From positions 20,837,088 through 20,901,087 of the forward strand of contig OW121846.1 of assembly GCA_933228895.1 (NCBI GenBank): 64,000 bases of DNA. The letters run 5' to 3'. The notes below the pieces were generated by a model. It made no database searches and was not told the origin of the DNA. It saw only the letters and a program-made list of their open reading frames with translations. How positions within the stretch are numbered: position 1 is the stretch's first letter; each line of letters opens with the position of its first letter. The stretch comes from Platycnemis pennipes (Eukaryota; Arthropoda; Insecta; Odonata; Platycnemididae). The position numbers were made by a program, and so were the translations under genes. Positions 46,575 to 60,200 of this stretch are shown here, one piece after another.

Positions 46575-46890
46575 TCTTGAACATATGCACCAGTATTTGC
46601 CATTGGTAAGTGAATCAATTCTAGATCCCCTATTATTTTCATCGTATGCTGATTTTTTATACGTAGGTTTGATAGGTTTGCTTACGCAACTGTATATGCC
46701 TACTCAGGCAGCGCAACTTGAGAAATTAACAAAACTGGGTGTGATAACAGATTCTGTATTTGCGCTGACCAATATTTTCAAGGAACGCCTCCATCTCTTA
46801 GCAGCTAAACTTTATACTCAATTTGCAATATTGTTTCCAATTCCTAAGGAACCATATTTGGCTCATTTTCCTTTCTATATATTCTGTTGA
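46575..46890 (+). mobile_element. Jockey-like LINE RT fragment
   Basis: The 101-codon frame 46585-46890 contains ESILDPLLFSSYADFLYV (the GSILGPLLFxxYxxDL block of RT), LTQLYMPTQAAQLEKLTKLG (expected LALYADDTA..., with the catalytic YADD lost) and KERLHLLAAKLYTQFAILFP (the KWRLxLNxxKTxxxxF block). The order and spacing fit a Jockey/CR1-type RT; the sequence is heavily decayed, and the match is a judgement from block order. Confidence 0.55.
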
Positions 46891-46899
46891 AATCTGTGG

Positions 46900-49800
46900 A
46901 ATGTGTTGTCTGTGAATACACAATACGTTATTAGAATTCGATTGGTTGTTTTATCTCATGATGACGCCTTCTGGAATTTTTCCCTGTACTGATAGATGAT
47001 AAATTACAGCCTCGTGGAAGGCCGTCTTGACTTAAGTGCCTAATCTCTCTGATATCTCAAATTTTATCTCTTCTGAGAATAGAGACGTAACCAAGTGCTG
47101 TTATGCGAATTTTTGAAAACTTCCTTTATTTTAATTAATGTTTTAGAGCCATCTCAGTATCAGAAGAATTTTAGTAATACCAAATCCCCGCACTTTTTTA
47201 ATTTATTTTGCTAGTGGCTGAATTTTTCCTAATGTTTAGGCTAATGTAGAACAAGAATTATGATGTAATCAATTTATTTGTTTCTGAATCATAATACAAT
47301 AAACGAGGAACTTGTGACGCTGTACCATTTTAATCAGTCACGAGTTTTTTTATCTTATCTTATATAAAAGGTTTCCTTCAAGTTTCAACCTCTCTTACGT
47401 ACACTGCGCTGACATGCAATATAATACGGGCCCTCCGAATGGAGACCGACGTGACCATAATCCAGGTTGCTCAAATGGCTAATCTAATTTGAAGGTCTGC
47501 ACGTAAAAGATCTGTTCATTCACTTTTCCATGCCACAGCTGCGGCTACTAACACTCAGTTCCACTGATTGTTATTCCTGAGTTGAATAAATGCTTCAATA
47601 ACTAACTAAATTAATTTTTCCAGATAGGCATTCTCATTAGAACTTAATGCAGCTTTGCCATGCAATATCATACCATAGCGTGCCATGAAGTGGCAAGGGA
47701 CTTCCAAATATAACGTCGGCCTCAATATTACTACTTATTTCCTTCCTACATTAGTTGTTGTTGATGTTTTGCTTATGCAATTCGTATATTATTATTTTGT
47801 GATCTGCTAGCAGGAATGAATAGCTCTATGTTTTCATTAAACCATTTAATAGTAAAGAAATTAATAAGAAAAATGAGCAATATGTTGCATTTTCGTTGGT
47901 TGCATCGCTTCCTATTTGTACTCACTAAAATGACAATAAAAAATTGCAGTTTTTTAAGTTTCTCTGTCATCTTGGCTGAGTCTTGCTATTTATGGAGAGA
48001 ACCTTGTTTTCCTTTGAATAACTGCTACCTTTCTACATACAATTACTCAAACCAACAATTCTCTTCAGGTATCCCTACTCATACATACTCAAGCTGCACT
48101 TTTTATTTCTTCCTTTCATCATGGACCAGCATCTTATAACTGACTAATAACCATATTCCTTCAATCCCCTTTATTTTGCAGCTATTTTAAGCACGTACAC
48201 TTTACTGCCTTATTTAACCACCATATTAGGTTAGATGTAAGAGGGGAATTTTAATCTCAGTCTCGCCCCAATAAAAACGCTCATCTATATATTTTCTGTT
48301 TTAATTTCAATTATAACTCCCTTTTCAAGCTATCGTCTCATTTGGATCCAATACCCTTTCCTCTTTATTTTTGTTAGTTATCACGACTAACTTAATCATA
48401 GTTCCTGCTGGTCATGCTCTAACAGCCAAAACCTTGAAGTGTGGATCTCACATTTGATTTAATTTGTAGTTAGACAAGTTGAAGCATTTGTAGGGAAATA
48501 TCTTGTGGCATTTTTTTTTAGATCCGGGAAAAATATTATATTAAAACTGAAGTAAGTGAGATTTCTATTCATCGAGAAAAATTGGTTTAAATAATTATAA
48601 TGCTCTCTTCCCGAGTAACTAACTAGACGCTTGGCAAAACTTTTGCGTATTATCTAGAATGTGGCAATAGCTTATACTTGCTCGAAAAGGTTTTAGTTTT
48701 GAAAAGGTGTATATATAATAATTTAAGTACAGTTTGAGCCGGGATTAGTAACTTCTTATTATGAATACATAGTAAAACATTATTTGACTCCATTTTTGGT
48801 ACAATGGAAAACTGCAACCACATGAATTGACCTAAGAAATTGAAGTGGATTTTTAGGATTATGCCAGCAAATGTCTTTCCTATTTTTTCATGGAGAGCCG
48901 TCCACAATATTGATTACCATTGCTGTAAAGCAATTGCTTGTGAAAAGCACACAGTTCCAGTGTATTCATTTCCATATATTTTTAACTATCTTTGTTTAAT
49001 GTACAGAATTTTCATGGAAATACATCGTGCATGTGACATTTTGCATTAGTTTTTAGTCAAAGAAGACTTGTCATTCCCTGTTTTCAAGCGTTATTAATCT
49101 GTCCATGTTTTTTGTATTGCCAGATATTATTTTATGGGCTATCATCATATTTTTCAGATATGTGGACAGACTTTTTTCTAGCTGGGATGAATTTCTTTTT
49201 CATGTCATTTTTCCATGGTCTTTTTTAATTTAATCATGATATTTCATATTCTGTGAGTAACGATTAATAAAATCGACTTAGTGATACAGTAGATACGTGA
49301 CAAGTTACTGCATGGAATTTGAATACACGTACTTCTGTTTGCAAACGATAAAACTGTGCCATCAGACAAGAAATGGTATCTGATGCATCCATCAAAAAAA
49401 GTCTACTACAATGTTTACAAGCAGAGATTAGTGTAGAACGGAGGTCAGTCGGGAACAAATCTTAGGAAACGTAAAGAAATGTCCTTATGAAATCCCATAT
49501 TCTTGAGAAGGCAACAAAAAAGAATCATTAGTACTCAGTGTCGTTTTTGGGTAAATTTCTGATGTATTATGTTATGTGAGTTCAGAAAGTCAATGATAAC
49601 GCAAAGGGAGCTAATTCTTTTCAGAACGCCTTCCGTGATCTCAGGTCTTCAGATATTAATGGAATGGATTAGTAGGTATTGGAGGGATTTGCCACCGTTC
49701 AGTGGGAGCGCGTCATTCATTCATAGACTCAACAGCGTCAACTTCCCATTGACTTGACTGCGACAGAATGCAGTGGATTCGCATCCGTCGATTCGAATCA

Positions 49801-52800
49801 ATTCGAATTCATGCTACATTTGTTTTGATGCGGGGTTAGGTGTAACTTAGTTGCTTGAGACAATGGGATAGGAGAACCTTCAAACGCGAAACAGTAAGCC
49901 AGATATTTTACAAAAGTACAGACAAATTCCTCTCCAACACCGAGTGAATTATAAGAGTTCCACTCGGCATTGGCAGACAGGTCCACAAAGATGCGATAAG
50001 AGATACACTGCACCACAAACTGATTAAAATATTCGTTCCTTCCCAAAACAATTTTTGGCCATAACAACTATAAGATCTCCCATACTACAATGCATTCATG
50101 CAATAAATTTCTATCAAAATGTCAGTTAAATTGCGCATATTGAATTAATACGGATTAGTGAAACAAAAACAAAGATGATTTTAAATGTGGGATTTCATTT
50201 TAGAATTTAAGCTTGCCTGCATGAAATAATGATATTTGTAATGCATGCCTGTAGCACTTCCTGCTGAGTGTACCGGGTGATATTCATAGAAATCTCTCCT
50301 TACGTATGTTAGCGTAAGTAAACATCAGTGCATGTTCGTTATATAATATTCGTTCGTTCGTTTATAATATTATGCCTATAAAACTACTAACAACTTATTT
50401 CTTAAGTAAATTTGCTACACTTACGTTACAATGATCAGCACTACTGCGCAGATGAGATGATCCAGAAATGGCATAGTTTTCAGGTCTCTTTGAGCAGAAA
50501 TTAATAAGTTTCTTCTTAATACAGGATTATCTTAAACGTTTACGAAAATCTTTTCGGGTGTTGTCACTCTCGTGCTCCTACACAGCGGAGCAAAGCCTCA
50601 TCGTTTCTCATATTCATAGCTGTGATATTATTGTTAGAATAACTTCCATTTATTTAGTCTACTACAATTCCACCAATATTTTTCCATTGCAATGCGCAGA
50701 AATTGTCCCAATCACGTTAGCATGATTAATAATAAAACAGTCGCACGCCAAGGCTACAAACTCACACTATCTCCAAATAAACGAATGGCCGATTACGGGA
50801 GATGACGTCAGAGCCTACTAAACATGGCCGACCTGTGTTTCGGCGTAATAATAATTTATTACATTTTGTTAGCTAATAAAATAAATTAACGATAAGCCTC
50901 TTGAACCTCAGAATGAAAATTTAGTGTCTGAAGTATCGATAGATTTTTTAGACGTCTCTTCCCAAAAGTATGCAAATACTCTATTGCCTCCTCGCATATA
51001 GGGCGGGGAAAAAGAATTCATCTGGACTTAAGCACGCTCTGTTAGCCATTGGAGTGGACGTGGCGACGACGTCAAGTGAGGAAAGCGGATCAGCCGTCGC
51101 GACGCATGCCTTCGAGGATGGTACCGGCGGAATAATGAGGGATTGACTAGCTTTACGGTGCATCCATGCCAATGTATCTTTTAATTATAGCTGTATTTGC
51201 AGATCAATCAATCGATTATCTGATTCCAGAGGAGGAAAAAGCAAGTCCTTATCTTGTGATTGTCCCGCACTATCAAAATTCACGACAAATTCCTTTTAAC
51301 TTTTTTTACCAGGTTTTCTTGAGCCGATATGACGTCGTGGAAACGTCACGCTTGTGGCCGTTTATAATTAAAAGCCCTAGAAATACATCAATTCCATCAA
51401 ATGTTTCGTGCATTATAATTCAACCTTTTTCGAGTCCGAAACAGTCTTCAAGTATCCCGACAAGCAATTATAAGTAATAATGTTCCAAGGAAAGACAGCC
51501 ACATGGAAGAGAAGGCATGCCCAGGGGCACTTTTTATGCTACATGATTGAAAATATTGTAATTATGGCAAATTTCGTAAATCTACAGCTTCTTGTTCTTA
51601 TTTTATAATTTTTAAGCTCTCTTCAGTATATGAGTAAATAAAATCGTACGGTGCATTTTATGGATAAAAGTTTGAATCATCTTTTATGAATGTATCTTCG
51701 TTTCCAGAAGAGGTTATATATTGTTTGAAAATGCCTGTTTAGCTGGAAAATTCTTCCATTCGTCAGCATTTTTGGTCAACAATCCTTACATTGGGTTGAC
51801 AGAACTCTTCACTCCATTCTCCTATCGGATACGTCTCCCTACCATTCTCCCTTTTGATGAAAGGTAAAGATCCTTTGTAATTAAATTGTCAGTGTCAAAA
51901 TTCTTGCTTAACAATAATGATAATAAGCCATATTGAAATTGTCAAAATCGAATAAGAATTCATAAAATTAATTTTTGTTCCAAAGTCATCAGTAAAACTA
52001 CTCTGATGTATCTTCTGTTCCAGGGAATAATGAGCAATTAGATGAAAGAAATGAATAATAACAGTATTATGAGTAGATTAAAATGTATCGCAATGTTTCG
52101 GAAGTGCTCATGAAAATTTTTATTTTTCACACAGTTACTTTTAGCATTATCACAGAAATACTTTGTTCCTTTTTTGTTTGAAGTTTCTTGATAATTTTTT
52201 GGAAATTTACCAAGTATTTCTGTGATAATACTAAGTGTCACACATTTCCACAAATTATCGCCTGATACGTTACAATCTGGACAGTTTTGTTTATAAATAA
52301 TAAGCTCACCTCTATTTACCCCGGAGCTTAATGAGTTTTTCAGCAAGTCATTAAAGCTGAATGCCTTTTTTTCTGTTTCTAAGGGAAAATATTTTCACTT
52401 AGAAGGTATATATTTTCCCTCCTACCATGACTAAAATAACAGTGAACAAACAGCTCTGCTTCTTAGTTATTCTTATGGATGATCATTTTCCTATTTTATT
52501 TATGCCTATTAATGAAGCAGATATTAAATTGCAAGACCGTAATATTAGATAAACATACTCAGTACTTCCCAAATTCAATTATTTCTTCAAACTCAATTGT
52601 TGCCGAGAAATTATGAGGTATTTGCTTCCAAAGCATTGGAAACAGATTGCATTAAATTAATGAGTTGTCACAGTTATTTTATCCAATCACAAATTCAGCA
52701 ACCGGAAACCACTGAGATCTCGAATAAGAATTTGTTTCCCCTTTGGTCGTCAATTAGACGTCATTTTCCGCCGAATAACGATTTTTTCTGCCATTTCCTT

Positions 52801-55800
52801 CCCTGAATGAACTCACTCTTTGATAAAGCTTTGATAAATTTTGAATCTTTCGAAGACCTGTGTGCATATTAACGCGAATGCAGCAACCAATTTCAGAATA
52901 TTTTACTCGTCTTCGGGTGTTCCAATCACATGGAGACCACAGTGCAAAAGGCCTACCAACCGTTCTAATTTACACGGAAATCCCATTTCTCAAGTGAAAG
53001 ATGGGATTCTGCACAGTTTCTGAATATTGAAAGCTCTTCTTATTCCCAATTTTGGCGAATCACGGCCTGCCTCAGTGGTGGCAAGGTTAGATACTCTTCT
53101 GTCAGCTCTGAGGATGTGGGACCGGGTGTATGTACTTTCCACAACTTTCTCAGAAATTAAAAGGCATAAGTGTCATTTTTGGGGAAGTCATGAGTGAATA
53201 AAAACTCTATTAGAAATAAATATAATATGAAGAAATAAACTTTTAAACTTTTACCCGACTATAAAAATAGTATTCCTCGCAAAATATATTTTCGCAACTT
53301 TGAAAGATAGTTATCAATAGTCAGGCAAAATGGATGAAACATTTTCAGTTGGCATTGGGTGGAATACCTTTGATATCAAAATCTCATGGGAACAGCGTAA
53401 GACGTAATTATTAGCGTTACACTACGTATGCTATTAGGGGTAAACGAGGAAATATCTCATTCTCCAATGTAGTTCCCGGCAAATAAGATTTTTACGTTGC
53501 TCAGATAAATATTACAAGTAGCCTTTTATAGAATTTTTAGAACCGTAACTTCTTGATAAAATACCAGTTGCAGTTGACAGTTGCTGGGAGCCTACTGCTG
53601 AGGCATATCTTGATTTTCTCTGTTATGATACCTGTTATCTTTGCCAGTATAATCTACATGTTCAGAAATCTTTCAAATAACATTAAAAATAAAATATATT
53701 GATCCTCATTTAAATAACATGGCACAAAGATTTTCGGATTTTTAAAAATAACTTTGGGTGTAGCAAAAAAATGTCTCATTACTTCATTGAAGCTTGCTTT
53801 TAAACATGAGAAACTCGTTCCAGATTATATGTTAATTCCTCTTTTTGCCGAATGTTCTCTTTTCCTGATGGTTTCAATAAATATAACCTCTAACCTGCAA
53901 AAGTATGTTCATAAATATTTTATAAAAATCGTTTAACAAAAAAAATATGTTTATAGAAGGCAATTCCCATCTGTCTGATTAAACATGGAATAATTCCATA
54001 TTGAGTTAAAAATATTGCAGAGAGGCTAATAGAGGGATAAAAATTGCCAGTGTGAGAAACAAACGTTTTTATAAAATTTGCAAAGTTGACCAATTGTCTG
54101 TCAACTTACGAGGAGGCCAATTTGAGGAGTACCTATCTGTCATTCATATGCATTGAATAGGGAGAGTCAGTGAAAAAGGACCATACACTATCCATAATTT
54201 GACAGAATTATGAGGAAAAACTCTGGTATACCTGATATGACACATGTCACGTGTTGCATTTTAATGGAAACCCAGAGGACAGAGTAAGGCTTCTAATAAT
54301 GCAGTTTAACTCTTTGATGCTTGATATTGAGGATTTTAATGTTGTGCCGTTTGACGTAAGAGAAATGTAATGAGCATAGATAGGAGCTGCAGTGACAAAA
54401 TTTTCAAATTCAAAAGTCCTTTACTCTTGGGGGTTTCGATTTAACAGTGTCATTTTAATCATTCATTCCACAGTTAATTATTATAGCTTAGACGATCAAA
54501 ATGGCTATCGCGAGTGGAAATGAAATCCTGAAACCTCACAGATGAAGCTCCAACGGTGCTACCTTGAATACCTACTATGCTAATGTCGCGTGCATCACTG
54601 TTGTTGGCAATACCTTTAAACGCTGAGGATGATTCCAATGGAGGCTCTTCGTTCAACAAAGGATCAATGGCCTTTAGAGTAGTGTAGCCGTGTTTCGTAA
54701 TTCTGGCCCCAAGTGATTATTCTCTGAGGGGGGCGGGGGCGTCGAATGACGAAAATGCGAGAGGGGAGCGAGGGATCCGAGCTCGCCCTTCGGGTGACGC
54801 ACACTCGACGCATGGCCACTCGTGGCAGAGATGGCTACGAATCCATAACTTTCAAAGCGCCCCGTCTCGCAGCCGAGGAAAAAAGTCCCGGGCGCCGACG
54901 AGCAATTACGAGTGATTCACTCGAAGGGATGACTTCGTCCCACGCCTCTCGAGGCGCTGCCTTGAAAAAAATATTTTGTCCACATCTTTTTATTGGTTCT
55001 ATTGCTCAAGGGAGTGCATTCCAACGAGCTAATAGTCTAAGAGGGATTAGATTTAGAAATTATCGCTCTATGTGAAGGGTAAATGACCCCATACCCATGC
55101 TTTGACAAGGCTGTTAGAATATTTGTATGGAGTATGGCTCTAATAGTCACATCGTGAGGATGATACTTCACTGCTTGACTTCATAACTTTATCAGCTACC
55201 AGTTGTAATTTTAATGATTTGTTTGAACTAGATTTGGTATGAATAAAGTGAAGTTTCTCGTAACTTTTGGGAAAGAAACCTAAGTTGGCGGTCGCCTTCA
55301 CGGCCGGGACTGTCATTCTAGCTGGCAGCTAGTGGAAAATAAGGATAGCCAAGTGCGAACAAGAGTCATTTAATTTCTGTTATCCATTTTACCGCTAGAG
55401 ATCAATGTACAACTTGAATACCTGTGACTTACCACTATCGCATTTGAAGTCTCGAATACCATCTCACTATCATGATATTTAAGTTACATCGTGGAACTAA
55501 GTGCTACAAAATTAGGAAAAGACTAAGCATTTTTCCATGCGCCCCTCGATTTCGTAAATTTATCACCTGTACTTCAATATTTTTTTATTAAATGTTTAAT
55601 ATAGAACGCTATTGAAAAAGTATGCAAGCATTGCTCTTTAACGATTATTCATTGGTTCCGTAAAATTAGACAGGAAATAAATATGAAAGGCTGTGTAATT
55701 ACAATACTTAAATGTTTCAAAAAATAGCATTTGCTATAGTGCTACGTATCCCAAATTTACGGCAAAATGATATAGAGTTGCCTAGAAATATAACTTCCGG

Positions 55801-57679
55801 CCTTCTAAAAATCAGTGCGTTTTCACCTAGTACTTACATTTTCTCACTAACATCAGATTTAAATTATATCGAATGCAGTGACTTGCTCGAAAGTAAATGA
55901 AAAGACAGTTTCCCAAGAGGGATATATGGAAAAGGCTTTTAAAAATAGCGTCATTTTTGAGAACTTTGACATAATATCATATTTCTTAAGAAAATTTAGA
56001 ACGAAATGAGACACAAAATATGAAACAGTGGGAGAGATAACATAGAGCGTTATATTATGTTAAGTACATAATGTTTTTGCGGAATATTCGTCTTTGTGTC
56101 GGAAAACTGGACCCTTCATTCGCGAGCAACGACTCTTCGTTTTTGCATTCTTCTAAAGCTGCTGAATGGATTCCAAAACTTTCCGGGCAAGTCGGGCGGG
56201 AGGCTCGGGGAAGTGGCTCGGGCCCGGCCCGGCGACCGGGACGCGTGCTCCCGGGGAAGAAAGAGCTTGATGTGGCCCGGCCGGCGACAGCAACAAGTGG
56301 TCCGATATCCTCAGCCACTTGTCTCCGTAGGAAGCCTCCGAGAAGAAAAGTCATAAAGAGTCTGGAGTAAACCGGAATCTACGGCGTCTACATTTGCAGT
56401 GGGTGGACTCAAAGAGGGAGAGCACAATGGCGCCCCACTTGGATAAAAATGGCCTCCTTGGGTACTTCCCTCCGGAGATATTATGTTTCAGTGCTGTGCA
56501 CGCCATGCTGAGAGCGTACTGTTTTTATGCCGTAAATATGGAGTAAGATAATATTTATGAATAAAAATGATGAATAAATTTAGTGATAAGCTAAGGAGGA
56601 AAACGGGAAAATATAAATCAAACTTGTCCATGAGTCATGTCTATTTCCGGTATTTTCGACTTGAAATTAATTCATCCTTCTTCAGTAGTCAGGGAGCAGG
56701 AAAACGAGCTGTAAAATCATGACGACAATTCTTAAGACTATTCATTAAAATGAGCAAATCAACGTTTTTCGTATCACACGTATATGTTCAAAGGAAAAGT
56801 AAAGCTCCCGGTTAAGATTGTACAATGAGCCTATCCGGAATCATGATTGTGGAGTGTGGGATATTTCTTTTTAAAATTTTGCCTTTCAAATTAATAATGC
56901 CTTGGATATAACATTCAAGTCTCAGAATCTTTTCGAGATTTAGACGCTAGTCGGGGTTCCATGCATTTTTCAGCGTTAAGCCACCTACTTGCACTTTCAC
57001 AAGCAGAAAATTGCATTGATAGTTTTGCCTTTTTTCAACTTAGCAATGTGAATAGCGATTGAATTGTAAGTACCCCATTTCTTTGAAAAACACTCGTAGA
57101 AATACCCAAAAAACTCAATAAGAAGAAAATGTATGTTTTCTTTTCAAATTGTGTAAAATCGACCACACACGATCAAAACTTTATGTTAGATTTAATTAAA
57201 TTTCTCAGAGGTGAAGCCAATTCGTAGTCATTAGTCATAAATGTAATGCAAACGTTATTGAGGGACTTTATCATGTATTATACCTGAATCACGCGTGCCA
57301 CCAACTCATTAGGTTAAAGGGTTGAGTACCGTGCTGGAGAGAAAACCTCAAACTTTGCTACCTGGGTCAGTTATTATTTTATACAACCAAATTCAATGTC
57401 ACTGATGTGAGATGAATTCGGGTCACTCGTTCATAATCCAGGGAATGAAATATTGCTATACATCACCACACAAAATCTATTATGCCTCTGGTAAAGAAAA
57501 GGGTTACACGTAATTTCATAAACCGTTGAGTGACGTTGATACGGAGGAATGCAAAGTGAAGATAATAATGAAAGTGTCAATACTATTGGAAACTATTCGT
57601 TCATTTCTGCAATTTTGCCCTTTTTGAAGGTTGACTGTGCGTAGGAAAAAGAAATCATTTTCATAAGCAGACAACAATC
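46900..57679. other. Long AT-rich region without recognised genes
   Basis: No transposase, RT or host domain seen. Minor items: the reverse copy of the 31.2-kb segment at 48230-48290; an imperfect hairpin at 52143-52232; a 58-codon ATG frame at 50970-51146 (GVDVATTSSEESGSAVATHA) of coding-like composition but unknown; GC-rich blocks at 54725-54970 and 56190-56300, the latter extremely CpG-rich, with overlapping frames on both strands and no domain. Confidence 0.4.
52143..52232. repeat. Imperfect hairpin, 23-bp arms
   Basis: AGCATTATCACAGAAATACT near 52143 pairs with the segment at 52210-52232 with two mismatches; a 44-base loop separates them and weaker pairing continues outward. Confidence 0.7.
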
Positions 57680-60200
57680 CCTAGATTGTTTTGACGCACA
57701 AATCCACTCCTTCTCCTATCGACTAATTTATTCACATTGGCGCATTTCTTCTCTTTCGCATCCTTCGTCACTTGTTCCACATATCTCACACGTGATATGT
57801 GGAACAAGTCCTTCGCCGTTCTTCCCCTTCACTTGCACTTCGAAGATTGTTTCATCAAGTCATCCTGTCGCATGATGTCGCCGATTAAGTTGTCCCGTCT
57901 TCTTCTTAGGGTTTTCAGAAGAATGGGGTCGTTTACCATATTTTTTATTGCCGAATATTATAAAGTTTGTAAAATAAGAAGACGCATATTTTTCCGTTTT
58001 TTGATCCGAAATTATTTCTCGAGTTATAAGCGGCGAAAAACTGATGTTTTTAACCCTTTCGGAAAAGTGGGCGTGGTGCAACCTCTGACGTAAAACGACT
58101 TCGTCCAATCACAATTGAGCCCGCGAAGCTACTTTGCCTTATCGCAATGGGGGGGACACAGCTGACTCTGCCAATAGGGCAGTTGCGACAGCATCTAGGC
58201 GAGCAGACCTTCCGAGAATCCCCCTCCACTCCCTTCCTTTCCCATAAGAGCAGTCAAGGACGGGAAGATAATGACGGCAATGTTATCACAGCAGCTTTTT
58301 CGGTGGGCGTCACCTTTTGCTTATTTAAATTTTTGAATTATGAGTGAATGGTTGTGGTTTGAAGATTAATTTTTTCACTAAAATTCTGTTTTCGTTTCCA
58401 TCTAACAATTTCGTGCACAAAATTGCGATCTCGGTTCCGAGTAAACGTCCCCATTCTCTTTTCTCTCGCTCTTCTTAGGACTTCCTCGTTACCCACCCAG
58501 TCTATCCATTTAGTTTTCATCATTCTCCTGTACCACCGCATTTCGAATACTTTACCTTAGATTTCTCTGCTGCTGTCATCGTCACTTTCTGCCATAAAAA
58601 AAACGTTTTCCAGATGCTAGTTATGATGACTTGTTTTCTTATTTCATTAATTGTATTAAAAGATGTAAGTAGATTTTTCTTATGGTAGAATGAACTTTAC
58701 ACCTGGACTGATTCGACATATCCATTTCTTGCTTCATGCGTCGCCAGTTACTCAGCGACCCAGGTAAGAGTACTCCACATGTTTTTGTTTTCCTAGTTTA
58801 AAATTGGCAATGGTATATTCTCTCTGGCTGCATACCAATATCATAGTTTATGTCTTAATGATTTTGGACTGATTGTCCTTTTAATGGTTAAATGTGTCTT
58901 CTTCAAATCCTTCTCTATCTCTTTAATGACTGCTATCTCATCGGAAAATCACAGCATGCTAATTTTTCTCCGTGAATATTCACTCCTCACGCCGACTTTT
59001 TCATTTCATTGATGGCTATCTCGCTGTAAACAAAATATTGGGGAAAGTGCACAACTTTGTATCATTCTTTCCATATTTTTGCTTCTTCAAAGCTGAGTCC
59101 TGATTTAATTGCAGCTATTTGGAGTTTACATAAACTGGGGACAATTATTCGGTCTCTGTAGAACACTAATTTATTTAAGAATTTCATGCATTATATCATA
59201 ACCCAGGCTTTCAAATGCCATCTCCAAATCCACAAACGAAATGCCCGTCGGTTTCTTCTTCTCCATTCTCTCTTCTATGAGAAGCCTATGGGTCAATTGC
59301 TTTTCTATACCCTTTATTTTCCGGAATCCAAATTGGTCTCCCTCCAGCGCTTTTCGTTCTATTCTTCTGAAGATGCTCCTTCTCAATACCTTAGATTAAT
59401 GTGACGTAAGGCTTATGATCCTAATATTTTCACAGTTCTCCGCACTCTTTTATTGGGAATAGGAGTGATGACGTACTTCTCGATGTCCGTAGATATCAGA
59501 CCTCTGGAGTTTATTTTGCAAAATTATTTTGTAAAGACGGGTGATGCCTCATCTACTGAATGTTTAAATTAGTTATGCTGGAATATCATCATTTTCTCGA
59601 GCCTTATTCATCCCCAGACCCCTTAATGTTGTATAAAATTCAATTCTTCCAATTGAGGCTCCCATAGCATTCTTTTCTAATTCTCATCCCCTTTCGATTA
59701 TTTTCGTACTGAGAATTTTCCGTTGCATTGTTGTAACTCCTCCAGATAGACTTTCTATCTCTTCACTTTGTCTTCATTTTCAATGAAAAGTTCTCCATTC
59801 TTGCCCATTTTGGCGTAACATCTTGCGCTCCGTTCCTGGAATTGGTTCCTCACTATCCTATCGGCAGCTTCCACCTTTCCAAGTGCAAGGTTGTGTTGTG
59901 CCTTTTCGCATGTATATTTCATCGACATTTCTCTTACTTTTCATGCTTTGCAACTTTTTTGTCCCTTATTTTTTTTAGCAAAGTTGACCCTCTACAGTTT
60001 TTTGCCTTCTTATAATTCCATCTTTCTTCAATCAGGTCTAAGACTTCTTTCCTGATCCATGTCTTCTTCATGACAACCTTTCTCCTTCCTATAAATTCTT
60101 TTTCGGCTTCCTGTACTCCACATTCAATGTTTTCCCAAATCACATCCCCTGTTTTCTCAGTCAAGTCCTCTCCTATGCTGTTTCCCCTTGCTTATTGAAA
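57680..60200 (-). mobile_element. Non-LTR retrotransposon remnant, RT to C-terminus, split by a MITE
   Basis: Minus strand in order: WIRKEVLDLIEERWNYKKAK (60.05 kb, pre-RT), GDQFGFRKIKGIEKQLTHRL and TGISFVDLEMAFESL (59.3 kb, RT blocks with the first catalytic Asp in FVDLE.AF), KLVFYRDRIIVPSLCKLQIA (59.13 kb), SEIAINEMK and GVNIHGEKLA (59.0 kb, after a lost YADD area), RWYRRMMKTKWIDWVGNEEV (58.53 kb), then the MITE 58452-57925, then LLKTLRRRRDNLIGDIMRQD (57.9 kb) and VEQVTKDAKEKKCANVNKL (57.74 kb). This is the full order of a LINE ORF2 C-terminal two-thirds. Many stops and shifts; clade not determined. Confidence 0.85.
57925..58452 (-). mobile_element. AT-target MITE family, copy 4, inside a LINE
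   Basis: Plus strand GGGGTCGTTTACCATATTTT to GTAAACGTCCCC, the reverse complement of copies 1 and 2, flanked by AT on both sides (57923-57924 and 58453-58454). On the LINE strand the sequence before it encodes AREKR and after it LLKTLRRRR; removing the MITE and one AT gives an in-frame joint with a single Ile codon (ATT) between. Copy 4 is older than copies 1 and 2. Confidence 0.9.

Noticed and set aside
52038..52346. Minus frame with YKQNCPDCN suggesting a Penelope GIY-YIG start
   Set aside because: Only a short resemblance; no GQTGR block or downstream EH/hallmark block follows.
56071..56370. Overlapping 99-codon frames on both strands
   Set aside because: Stop-poor only because the block is very CpG-rich; no domain on either strand.
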